Positions 5,816 through 12,437 of a stretch of DNA of 20,216 nucleotides are shown here, in pieces. Source of the stretch: a virus; the IMG/VR virus record IMGVR_UViG_3300025668_000051, positions 1 through 20,216 of that record; one strand, written 5' to 3'. The position numbers were made by a program, and so were the translations under genes. Under the pieces are notes generated by a model. The model was not told the DNA's origin. It saw only the letters and a program-made list of their open reading frames with translations, and made no database searches. The first letter of the stretch is position 1. Each line of letters starts with the position of its first letter.

Positions 5816-7636
5816 TTGTCTGAAGATTTTAAAATTTTAACTGCACGTCAACACGTTAGAGAACGGATTGGCATGTACTTAGGCTCGAGCGCTCGTGAAC
5901 CAATTGAGCGTTTTGTTATGGGTAAATGGGCTATGGTTGAGTCCGTACCAGCGCTATCTAAAATGATTGACGAGATCTTAGATAATGCGATTGACGAGGC
6001 TATTCGTACTAATTTTAAATATGCTAATAAAATTGATGTATCTGTAAAGATGGACAATTCTATTATCATTACAGACAACGGCCGTGGCATTCCTCAAGAG
6101 TTAGTATACGACGAGACCACAAATACTAAAATTGCTCGTGCTACTGCTGCTTGGACTAGAGTAAATGCTGGTACTTCATTTGATGATAATCGAGTTACTA
6201 TTGGTACAAACGGTGTAGGATCCGCAGCTACAAACTTTCTTTCATCTAAGTTTACAGGTAAAACCTGGTCTAATGGAAAAATGTTAACTGTATCGTGTAA
6301 AAACGGTGCTGAAAAAATTAATGAAAAATATTCAGATAAAGTTGGAAATGGTACAGAAGTTACATTTGTACCAGACTTTGATTTGTTTGAATGTAATAGC
6401 CTAAACGATTACGATACTATTTCTTTAGTCGAAGATCGTTTGATTAGTCTTCAAATGGCGTTTCCAGAAATTGCTTTCTCATTTAACAAGCGCCGCATTA
6501 AAGTAAACAATCTTAAAAAATATTCTGAATTGTTTGGCGAAGAAGCTATCGTCGAAAAAACAGATAACCTATCATTCTTTATTACTACGTCTGAAGATGG
6601 GTTTCGTACCAACTCATATGTTAATGGTGTAAATACTCGCCAAGGTGGATCTTATGTTGATTTCATTATGAATTCAATTGTAGATGAGCTTGTCGTTATG
6701 ATTAAGCGTAAGCATAAGATTGAAGTCGTTAAGTCGACGATTAAAAACGGCCTTACCTTTGTTATGTTTGCTCGTAATTTTATCAATCCAAAGTTTGACT
6801 CTCAAACAAAAGAACGCCTGACAAATCCTATGGGTAACGTCAAAGAACATGCTATTGAAGCAGGTATCCATGATGCTGATTGGTTTGCTCGTAAAATTAT
6901 TAATACACCTTCTATTATTGATCCAATTATCGAGGCTCAGTTAGCAAAGAAAATTGCTGCAGACAAACGTGCCGCTACACTTGCTCAAAAGAAATTGCGT
7001 AAAGTTAAAGTAGCAAAACATATCTCTGCTAACAAAGATGATGCTACATTGAAAATTGTCGAAGGTGACTCGGCTATGGGTTTCCTATTAAAGGTACGTG
7101 ATCCTAATAAGGTTGGTGCATTTCCTCTTCGTGGTGTAATCATGAATACCTGGGATATGAAACCAGCTGATGTACTTAAGAACAAGGAATTGTCTGAGCT
7201 CGTAGCAATTCTTGGATTGGATATTAATAATCCAAACTCTGTTGACGACATGACATATCAAAGTGTTGCTACTTTAACTGATGCTGACCACGATGGTATT
7301 GGTCACATTAGTCCATTGCTCATTGCTTTCTTCTATAAGTTCTGGCCAAGGCTTTTAACAGAAAAACGTGTTAAAATTACTCGTACACCGATCATGATTT
7401 CAACGAGAGGTAAAGATGTCAAGTGGTTCTATACCTACGAGGACGCGAATGCACACAAGAGTGAATCTGGTTGGAAGCATAGATATATTAAAGGATTAGG
7501 ATCCTTACAAGAAGATGAATATGATAAAATTATCAATCAACCAAAGTATGACACAGTCACAGTCGACGATGCTGGAATATTTCAAATGATGTTTGGAAAA
7601 GATTCTTCTTTACGTAAACAATATATGTTTGCATAG
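5816..7636 (+). CDS. 39: T4-type DNA topoisomerase II large subunit (gp39+gp60 fused)
   Basis: This is the ATPase and metal-binding subunit of the phage type II topoisomerase, acting with gp52 in replication. Seen: 606 aa in one uninterrupted frame, with GHKL ATPase motifs EILDNAIDEA (53-62), DNGRGIP (87-93) and GTNGVGSAATN (130-140), the QTKERL lysine loop, then the TOPRIM motifs VEGDSAMG and DADHDGIGH. In T4 the TOPRIM part is split off as gp60; here it is fused. The start is a TTG at 5816: AGGAGG at 5804-5809 is six bases away, whereas the longer reading from 5801 would include the ribosome-binding site itself. Confidence 0.95.
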   Translation: MSEDFKILTARQHVRERIGMYLGSSAREPIERFVMGKWAMVESVPALSKMIDEILDNAIDEAIRTNFKYANKIDVSVKMDNSIIITDNGRGIPQELVYDETTNTKIARATAAWTRVNAGTSFDDNRVTIGTNGVGSAATNFLSSKFTGKTWSNGKMLTVSCKNGAEKINEKYSDKVGNGTEVTFVPDFDLFECNSLNDYDTISLVEDRLISLQMAFPEIAFSFNKRRIKVNNLKKYSELFGEEAIVEKTDNLSFFITTSEDGFRTNSYVNGVNTRQGGSYVDFIMNSIVDELVVMIKRKHKIEVVKSTIKNGLTFVMFARNFINPKFDSQTKERLTNPMGNVKEHAIEAGIHDADWFARKIINTPSIIDPIIEAQLAKKIAADKRAATLAQKKLRKVKVAKHISANKDDATLKIVEGDSAMGFLLKVRDPNKVGAFPLRGVIMNTWDMKPADVLKNKELSELVAILGLDINNPNSVDDMTYQSVATLTDADHDGIGHISPLLIAFFYKFWPRLLTEKRVKITRTPIMISTRGKDVKWFYTYEDANAHKSESGWKHRYIKGLGSLQEDEYDKIINQPKYDTVTVDDAGIFQMMFGKDSSLRKQYMFA

Positions 7637-7639
7637 GGG

Positions 7640-7668
7640 TTGACATTAGATAAAAAATGTGTTAGTAT
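7640..7668 (+). promoter_or_regulatory. sigma70-type promoter for gene 52
   Basis: TTGACA (7640-7645), a 17-bp spacer, TAGTAT (7663-7668), in the gap between 39 and 52. The GTGTTAG run ahead of and into the -10 box is shared with the gene 39 promoter. Confidence 0.68.
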
Positions 7669-7708
7669 GGATAGAATCAAAAATTTAAACGGATGGAACA
7701 GACTATAA

Positions 7709-9049
7709 ATGAGCTTACTTGAATTTACAACTGACGGGACTGATTACCCAATATCACATGTAGCCAAAAACGAATGGCTATCTTTTGCTATGTATACAGT
7801 TGAGTCTCGTGCTATTCCTAATATGATCGATGGATTAAAACCTGTACAACGTTTCTATTTGTATTCATCATTACTCAATTCAAAGAAAGACTTCAAAAAA
7901 GTATCAGCTGTTGCTGGTATTATTTCAGACTATGGGTATAACCACGGTGAAGCTAGTGCTGCAGGTGCAGGTCAACTTATGGCTGCTGAGTGGAATAACA
8001 ATATCTGTTTAGTCGAAGGCCGAGGTTCTTTTGGTACTCGTCTAGTACAAGAAGCTGGTGCTGCTCGTTACGTTTATACTCGAGTGCATAATAACTTTGA
8101 GAAGTATGTTAAGGATATGGATCTATCACCAGTGCATAGTGATCCTGAGCACGAGCCTCCTGCTTTCTACTTACCTGTTCTTCCTTTAGTATTGGCCAAT
8201 GGAACTAAAGGTATTGCCACTGGTTTTGCTACCAATATCCTTCCACGGTCCTTAGAATCACTTTCTAGTGCCGTTCGTGAATATGTGTCGGGTGGTACTA
8301 TAACATCGAGGCTTCCAGTGTCATTCCCAGAATTTTCTGGTACAGTAACATATGATTCTGTCGAGGATAGGTATACAGTACGTGGTACTTTTGTAAGAAA
8401 TAGCAAAACAGTATTAACAATTACAGAAGTCCCATATGGTTATGACCGTGAGTCATACGTTAAAGTACTTGATAAGCTCGAAGATGATAACGATATTGTT
8501 TCATACGAAGATCTTTGCGATAAAAACGGTTTTCGTTTTGAAGTTAAATTAAAGTTATCTTCTGCTAATGCATGGACTGACGAGCGTATTATTCGTAAGT
8601 TTAAATTGACTAAGCCACTAAGCGAGAACCTAACGGTTATTGATCATACTGGCAAGCTTCGTGAATATAAAGACGAGCGTGATTTAATTAAAGATTTCTG
8701 CGATTATCGCATGAGTGTTCTATCACAAAGAATTGAAAGACGTAAAGAAGAAGCTAATGAGACTGCTCGTTGGCTGAAGTGCAAGATGGATTTCATTCTA
8801 GCAGTTCTTAACGATAGGATCTTATTTAAACAGCAAACTAAAAAGCAAGTAATTGCCCAAATGTATACAGCTGAAGTTCCTATCCAAGGTGACGATGCAG
8901 AACGCCTATTGCGTATTAACATTATGAGTCTTACTGACGAAATGGTTAGAAGCTTAGACAAAGAAATCAAAGAAGCTCAAAAGGATCTTAAGTTCTGGGA
9001 TAAAACTACTCCTAAGAAACAATTTTTAAGTGACCTCGAAGATCTATGA
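7709..9049 (+). CDS. 52: T4-type DNA topoisomerase II medium subunit (gp52, GyrA/ParC-like)
   Basis: This is the DNA breakage-reunion subunit. Seen: 446 aa (T4: 442), the early RAIPNMIDGLKPVQR motif typical of GyrA/ParC/gp52, SDYGYNHGEASA, GRGSFGTR, and the active-site block AGAARYVYTR, in which R120-Y121 are the likely catalytic pair. A C-terminal coiled-coil arm precedes the end. The protein lacks a GyrA-type C-terminal wrapping domain, as expected for T4-like phages. The ATG at 7709 has only a weak GGATGGA ribosome-binding site 11 bases upstream. The stop overlaps the next gene by ATGA. Confidence 0.95.
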   Translation: MSLLEFTTDGTDYPISHVAKNEWLSFAMYTVESRAIPNMIDGLKPVQRFYLYSSLLNSKKDFKKVSAVAGIISDYGYNHGEASAAGAGQLMAAEWNNNICLVEGRGSFGTRLVQEAGAARYVYTRVHNNFEKYVKDMDLSPVHSDPEHEPPAFYLPVLPLVLANGTKGIATGFATNILPRSLESLSSAVREYVSGGTITSRLPVSFPEFSGTVTYDSVEDRYTVRGTFVRNSKTVLTITEVPYGYDRESYVKVLDKLEDDNDIVSYEDLCDKNGFRFEVKLKLSSANAWTDERIIRKFKLTKPLSENLTVIDHTGKLREYKDERDLIKDFCDYRMSVLSQRIERRKEEANETARWLKCKMDFILAVLNDRILFKQQTKKQVIAQMYTAEVPIQGDDAERLLRINIMSLTDEMVRSLDKEIKEAQKDLKFWDKTTPKKQFLSDLEDL

Positions 9050-9423
9050 AAATACACAGTCGAAACCTAGATCCTGCACTTACTAAAAAGTTTGTAGAGT
9101 TTTGTGTAAAAGAACTCGATATAACTCCAACTATGATTGTCGTCGAGGCTGAAAATGAACTTGAAGGTAATGGACTATGTGTTGATATAAATCCAGGCCA
9201 ATATCTAATTTTAGTTAATTGTAGGAATAGAAACTTAACAGAAATATACACTACCGTGGCTCATGAATTGGTTCACGTAAAACAATATATGCTGGATAAT
9301 TTGGGTTTCCTTCTTGATAGCTCAGAGTTTGAATATGATAAAACTTGGTGGGAAGCTGAAGCTCGTAATCGTTCTCAAGAATTAATTTTAAAATTTGTTA
9401 AAAATTATGAATTTAACGGTTGA
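9046..9423 (+). CDS. small zinc-metallopeptidase-like protein (HExxH)
   Basis: The function is not known. Seen: 125 aa with a gluzincin-like motif HELVHVKQ (H73, E74, H77) and a downstream WWEAEARNRS in which E103 is a plausible third zinc ligand. This resembles SprT/M48-type minimal metallopeptidases but matches none precisely. It overlaps gene 52 by ATGA, implying co-translation with the topoisomerase. Its TGA is inside the following TTGACA box. It may be a protease acting on host or phage proteins; conserved motif residues argue against decay. Confidence 0.7.
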   Translation: MKIHSRNLDPALTKKFVEFCVKELDITPTMIVVEAENELEGNGLCVDINPGQYLILVNCRNRNLTEIYTTVAHELVHVKQYMLDNLGFLLDSSEFEYDKTWWEAEARNRSQELILKFVKNYEFNG

Positions 9424-9448
9424 CATTCTAATAGAATCAGTATATATT
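9420..9448 (+). promoter_or_regulatory. sigma70-type promoter for the small-gene operon
   Basis: TTGACA (9420-9425), a 17-bp spacer, TATATT (9443-9448), preceded by AACGG as at 5751 and 11996. It overlaps the stop codon of the upstream metallopeptidase-like gene. Confidence 0.66.
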
Positions 9449-9477
9449 GATCTTATAAATTATAAAGGAACAACACT

Positions 9478-9564
9478 ATGAAAAACATGCTTATTGATTT
9501 TGCTTCAAACCTTATGTCCGGTGCCATGGTTATTGGTATTTTATTTGTACTGGCAGTAATGTAA
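9478..9564 (+). CDS. 28-aa single-pass membrane miniprotein
   Basis: A very small ORF, 28 aa, with AAAGGAAC upstream of the ATG. The C-terminal half is a hydrophobic segment (GAMVIGILFVLAVM) consistent with one membrane span. It is first after the promoter and overlaps the next gene by TAATG at 9562-9566. The role is unknown; such tiny membrane proteins are common in early phage operons. Confidence 0.6.
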   Translation: MKNMLIDFASNLMSGAMVIGILFVLAVM

Positions 9565-9710
9565 TGAACGACACATTTGATGTAACTGAATGGATCGAAC
9601 AAACATTCAACCGCGATGAGATTGAAGAAATTTTATCGTTAAAAGAATTGATAGTAGAAAATACACCAGATGATGTCATAAATAGCATGTATTCTGGAAA
9701 GGATCTATAA
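9564..9710 (+). CDS. 48-aa acidic hypothetical protein
   Basis: Unrecognised. The 48-aa product is strongly acidic (EWIEQTFNRDEIEEILS then KELIVENTPDDVINSMY) and predicted helical, with no signal or membrane segment. It is linked to both neighbours by TAATG overlaps (9562-9566 and 9708-9712), so it is almost certainly translated as part of the operon. Confidence 0.62.
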   Translation: MNDTFDVTEWIEQTFNRDEIEEILSLKELIVENTPDDVINSMYSGKDL

Positions 9711-10174
9711 TGAAACCTATTCTCATAGCGGCCGCGCTAGCAGTTGCTTCTCCTGCCTTGTCTAACGAACGCGTCAAAGATGTACGTGTGTTCCATCACA
9801 CCAAAAACATTAAACTTTCTGTACCTGTTACAAAAGTGAGATGTGTTGATGTAAAAGAGCCCATATATCAGGACGTTCAAACACAAGGTAATGCTGCGGG
9901 TGGTGCGCTCGCAGGTATGATTATCGGAGGTATCCTAGGAAAAGGGGTATCAGGTAATGATGATGGAGCAGCTGCTGGCGCGGTGATTGGTGGCTTAATT
10001 GGTGCCAATGAAGGTGCTCAGCCTACTACTGAACGACGAATTATTGGATATGAATATGTTGAACGTTGTAAAGAAGTAACTTATAATCAACAAGAATATG
10101 TTGATGCTTATAGTCACTCAACTATAAGATTTTACTTAGACGGAAAACGGTATGTTCTAAACTTTGAAAGATGA
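9710..10174 (+). CDS. exported glycine-zipper protein (17-kDa antigen / SlyB-like)
   Basis: Probably a periplasmic or outer-membrane protein. Seen: 154 aa; a signal peptide MKPILIAAALAVASPALS with likely cleavage before NE; a central glycine-zipper region, GGALAGMIIGGILGKG (64-79) and GAAAGAVIGGLIGANEG (86-102), typical of Rickettsia 17-kDa surface antigen/SlyB relatives; and two cysteines, C45 and C120, flanking it that could pair. No lipobox cysteine is present, so it is not obviously a lipoprotein. Its TGA overlaps the next ATG. In a phage it may alter the host envelope or block superinfection; that role is inferred. Confidence 0.72.
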   Translation: MKPILIAAALAVASPALSNERVKDVRVFHHTKNIKLSVPVTKVRCVDVKEPIYQDVQTQGNAAGGALAGMIIGGILGKGVSGNDDGAAAGAVIGGLIGANEGAQPTTERRIIGYEYVERCKEVTYNQQEYVDAYSHSTIRFYLDGKRYVLNFER

Positions 10175-10695
10175 GTTTAAAACAATACAACCCGTTTTGG
10201 GTCCCGTTTTGGCAAATAAAAATATCCAACTATCTTACAAAAAAATATGAATTGCTCAAGCTTGTAAACTGGGATAATCCTGAGTGTCAATACGAGAATC
10301 ACTTCACAGATTATTTTATAGAAAAGAATTATCTAACTCCGTTTACAGACTTAATTTCAAATGAGTTACAGCAATTTGCTAATGATTTGCAAACCTCTAT
10401 TGAAGTAAAAGACTTGTGGGCTCAACGTTATGTTGGCAATACTAATAATATGAGCCCTCACACTCACGGCAATCATGGATATTCTGCTGTATTATATGTA
10501 GAGTTTAATCCTGAAGTTCATCAGTCAACACATTTTCTTGCACCTTTTAAAAACTTCAGTAATGGTGAAGACTTAATACATAAACCTGAAGTTGAAGAAG
10601 GCGATATATTAATATTTCCGAGTTCAGTAATTCACTATTCTAACCCTTCACATAGTAAGGAACAAAGAACAATATTTTCGTGGAATATGAAATGA
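10171..10695 (+). CDS. putative 2OG-Fe(II) oxygenase-like protein (first of tandem pair)
   Basis: Seen: 174 aa with a cupin/dioxygenase-type pattern: SPHTHGNHGYSAVLYVEF (H97, H99), GDILIFPSSVIHYS (H155) and RTIFSWN (R166), matching the HxH/D...H plus 2-oxoglutarate-binding Arg arrangement of phage 2OG-Fe(II) oxygenases of the TIGR02466 type. The substrate is unknown. It overlaps its upstream neighbour (ATGA) and the following gene, which is a clear paralogue. The HTH in place of a canonical HxD is worth noting: iron ligation by two histidines there is inferred. Confidence 0.68.
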   Translation: MSLKQYNPFWVPFWQIKISNYLTKKYELLKLVNWDNPECQYENHFTDYFIEKNYLTPFTDLISNELQQFANDLQTSIEVKDLWAQRYVGNTNNMSPHTHGNHGYSAVLYVEFNPEVHQSTHFLAPFKNFSNGEDLIHKPEVEEGDILIFPSSVIHYSNPSHSKEQRTIFSWNMK

Positions 10696-11252
10696 GTACG
10701 TTTAAAGTATACCAACCTTTCCCTTTGAATTTTTATCATGTCAGTATATCTGATTGGCGCGAGAAAAAGAAAAAGCTTATGTCTTTAGTAGATTGGAATG
10801 ATCCGCAATGTCAATTCCCTGACCATTACACTGATTATCATAAGCACATGCGCGCAAAAAATGGAAGGCCTCCGTATACTGAAAAATTTATAAACATTTT
10901 TCAAAAAGAATTGGTTGAGTTTGCTAATAGGAATGATTGCGATATAACAGTCACAGCGTTATGGGCTCAAAAATATACACACATGCAAAACATGGAACCC
11001 CATACACATGGAGCATCTGGGTATTCTGCTGTACTTTATGCAGATTTCTATGGTGCTCCTCAAGAAGCTACGAGGTTTTGGGCACCGTTTAAAAATCCTG
11101 TTGACTCTTTAGATTTTACACATTGCCCTAAAGTTAAACAAGGTGATTTAATTCTTTTCCCAAGTTCTTTAATTCACTGGGCAAGGCCAAACACATCGGA
11201 TAATCCTCGAACAATCTTTTCTTTCAACTTACAATTTCACAAAAGAAGCTAA
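10692..11252 (+). CDS. putative 2OG-Fe(II) oxygenase-like protein (second of tandem pair)
   Basis: A paralogue of the preceding gene: both share (L)V(N/D)W(N/D)(N/D)P(E/Q)CQ, LWAQ(R/K)Y, PHTHG, GYSAVLY and FPSS(V/L)IH. Seen: 186 aa; putative ligands H104/H106 and H162, and R173 in RTIFSFN. The ATG at 10692 overlaps the upstream TGA as ATGA; a GTG at 10680 would also be in frame but has no advantage. Divergence between the copies is substantial outside the motifs, so the duplication is not recent. Confidence 0.68.
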   Translation: MSTFKVYQPFPLNFYHVSISDWREKKKKLMSLVDWNDPQCQFPDHYTDYHKHMRAKNGRPPYTEKFINIFQKELVEFANRNDCDITVTALWAQKYTHMQNMEPHTHGASGYSAVLYADFYGAPQEATRFWAPFKNPVDSLDFTHCPKVKQGDLILFPSSLIHWARPNTSDNPRTIFSFNLQFHKRS

Positions 11253-11258
11253 AAAAAT

Positions 11259-11360
11259 ATGATAGAAATCATTATAGCAAACTTAGTATTTTGGTCAGTC
11301 TATGCGTGGATTTGTATGATCCCGTATAACATGCTTCAAAATGCTATAGATAACAGTTAA
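11259..11360 (+). CDS. 33-aa membrane miniprotein
   Basis: A short ORF between the oxygenase pair and the first tRNA. The N-terminal two-thirds is hydrophobic (IIIANLVFWSVYAWICMI) and could span the membrane once; the tail YNMLQNAIDNS is polar. The ribosome-binding site is weak (AAGAAG). It ends one base before the tRNA gene. The role is unknown. Confidence 0.5.
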   Translation: MIEIIIANLVFWSVYAWICMIPYNMLQNAIDNS

Positions 11361-11361
11361 C

Positions 11362-11439
11362 GGTCTCTTAGCTCAGCTGGATCAGAGCAAGTGCCTTCTA
11401 AGCACTAGGTCGTAGGTTCGAGTCCTACAGAGATCACCA
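11362..11439 (+). tRNA. tRNA-Arg (anticodon UCU)
   Basis: Cloverleaf seen by pairing: acceptor GGTCTCT with AGAGATC, D-stem GCTC/GAGC, anticodon stem AGTGC/GCACT with loop CTTCTAA, T-stem GTAGG/CCTAC with TTCGAGT, and encoded ACCA. Anticodon TCT reads AGA, a codon favoured in AT-rich genes. Confidence 0.95.
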
Positions 11440-11443
11440 TATA

Positions 11444-11528
11444 GCTCGCATGTTGGAATTGGTAGACAATGAAGACTTAAAATCTTTTGCCTTAGGGCGT
11501 ACCGGTTCGAGTCCGGTTGCGAGTACCA
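11444..11528 (+). tRNA. tRNA-Leu (anticodon UAA)
   Basis: Acceptor GCTCGCA with TGCGAGT, anticodon stem GAAGA/TCTTT with loop CTTAAAA, a long class II variable arm (TGCCTTAGGGCGT), T-stem ACCGG/CCGGT, encoded ACCA. Anticodon TAA reads TTA. Confidence 0.95.
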
Positions 11529-11534
11529 AACAAC

Positions 11535-11611
11535 GCACCTGTAGCTCAGTTGGTTAGAGCTGAGCGCTCATAACGCTTAGGTCGTAGGTTCGAGTCCTAC
11601 CGGGTGCACCA
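11535..11611 (+). tRNA. tRNA with CAU anticodon, probably tRNA-Ile2 (lysidine type)
   Basis: Acceptor GCACCTG with CGGGTGC, D-stem GCTC/GAGC, anticodon stem GAGCG/CGCTT with loop CTCATAA, T-stem GTAGG/CCTAC, encoded ACCA. CAT could be Met or Ile2. C4-G69 and C5-G68 and the CGCTTAGGTCG segment resemble E. coli tRNA-Ile2 more than elongator Met, and a paired first base excludes an initiator. As Ile2 it would read AUA. Confidence 0.9.
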
Positions 11612-11633
11612 AAACATTTTTAAGGAGAATAGA

Positions 11634-11843
11634 ATGTCTATTAATCAAGATTACATCTTAAATGCAGTGCGCTCGCATGCCCGTGGCCACATTGATAAGC
11701 ATAAATTTAATGTTGAAGTATATCTAAATAACCCAGCCGGTATTGGTGAGCATCCCGATGTGTTCGAAGCTATGGAAGGAGAACTTCTTGAGATGGCAAA
11801 ATACCAAGATGTTTTAGACATGATTGACAAATACTTTACGTAA
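11634..11843 (+). CDS. 69-aa conserved phage hypothetical protein
   Basis: Function unknown. Seen: 69 aa with ARGHIDKHKFNVEVYLNNP and GIGEHPDVFEAMEGELLEMA, a pattern I recall from many marine T4-like phages. Predicted helical and soluble. The ATG at 11634 follows AAGGAG (11622-11627) by six bases; a longer reading from 11604 would start inside the tRNA and is rejected. Its TAA overlaps the next ATG. Confidence 0.75.
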   Translation: MSINQDYILNAVRSHARGHIDKHKFNVEVYLNNPAGIGEHPDVFEAMEGELLEMAKYQDVLDMIDKYFT

Positions 11844-12004
11844 TGTTTACTTTGTTTATAGCAAGCGTTATTGTAGGCAGTTCTGAATTAAAATGGACTG
11901 CCTATGATACGTATGAAACACATATTTCTTGTCTTGTGTCAGGCGTCATACTAGAAACAGACTTTGAAGAAAAAGAAGTATGGATCTGTGCAAAAAACGG
12001 TTGA
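11843..12004 (+). CDS. 53-aa small protein, YDTY family copy A
   Basis: A short gene coupled by TAATG to its upstream neighbour. Seen: a hydrophobic N-terminus (MFTLFIASVIVG, signal or membrane anchor), then ELKWTAYDTYETHISC and a C-terminal VWICAKNG. The order M-TL, hydrophobic, K, YDTY, C, IC is shared with the ORF at 12249, so the two are paralogues. Two cysteines could form a disulfide outside the cytoplasm. Its TGA lies in the -35 box of the next promoter. Confidence 0.68.
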   Translation: MFTLFIASVIVGSSELKWTAYDTYETHISCLVSGVILETDFEEKEVWICAKNG

Positions 12005-12029
12005 CATTTGCTTCAAACTGGTATAGATT
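12001..12029 (+). promoter_or_regulatory. sigma70-type promoter for the 12.06-12.5 kb genes
   Basis: TTGACA (12001-12006), a 17-bp spacer, TAGATT (12024-12029), preceded by AACGG. The upstream gene stops inside the -35 box. Confidence 0.68.
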
Positions 12030-12060
12030 GATTCTATAAAGTAAAATAAAAGGAATCAAC

Positions 12061-12249
12061 ATGATTGACTATATGGTATTTGCAGAACGTCTACGCAACT
12101 TAGCTCGTCGTTCTGATAGCTTTGGCAAAAATCGCCAAGATATTCTTTGGGAGATTATTGCAATGGCTGAAGATTATGAAGAACAAGCAGATCGCATTGA
12201 AATGCAACAAATTATTCAAATGCAACGCGACTTGGTTGAAGCTTCATAA
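12061..12249 (+). CDS. 62-aa helical hypothetical protein
   Basis: Unrecognised. The 62-aa product is charged and fully helical in appearance (AERLRNLARRSDSFGKNRQ, then EQADRIEMQQIIQMQRDL), with no membrane segment. AAGGAATC precedes the ATG. First gene after the 12001 promoter, and its TAA overlaps the ATG of the YDTY copy B gene. Confidence 0.68.
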   Translation: MIDYMVFAERLRNLARRSDSFGKNRQDILWEIIAMAEDYEEQADRIEMQQIIQMQRDLVEAS

Positions 12250-12437
12250 TGTGGACATTAGTGTTTATATACCTTTATGCAGGAGAGGCCTATGCTGTAA
12301 AATACGACACATATGATGATATGGTTACTTGTTTTCAAGCACGTGAAGCACTTGCTGATGAAGTAGGTAAAGGCGCTGGTTATTTTAAACCAGGACAACA
12401 AGCAATCTGCATATCTGAAGAACAAGACTCGGTGTAG
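12249..12437 (+). CDS. 62-aa small exported/membrane protein, YDTY family copy B
   Basis: A paralogue of the ORF at 11843. Seen: N-terminal hydrophobic signal-like MWTLVFIYLYAGEAYA, VKYDTYDDMVTCF, and a C-terminal AICISEEQDSV; two cysteines in equivalent places. It carries an extra segment (GKGAGYFKPGQQ) that copy A lacks. The last ten bases lie inside the tRNA-Pro gene, and the stop codon TAG is formed by tRNA bases 8-10. TAATG links it to the upstream gene. Confidence 0.68.
   Translation: MWTLVFIYLYAGEAYAVKYDTYDDMVTCFQAREALADEVGKGAGYFKPGQQAICISEEQDSV

Noticed and set aside
7704-7711. TATAAATG as a late promoter for gene 52
   Set aside because: It overlaps the start codon, would give a leaderless or truncated mRNA, and differs from TATAAATA in the last base; a good TTGACA promoter lies upstream.
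7693-7722. 9-codon upstream ORF overlapping the gene 52 start
   Set aside because: No ribosome-binding site and no sign of function; likely chance.
11604-11633. Longer N-terminus of the 69-aa protein beginning in the tRNA
   Set aside because: It starts inside the 3' end of the CAU tRNA and skips the AAGGAG-ATG at 11634.
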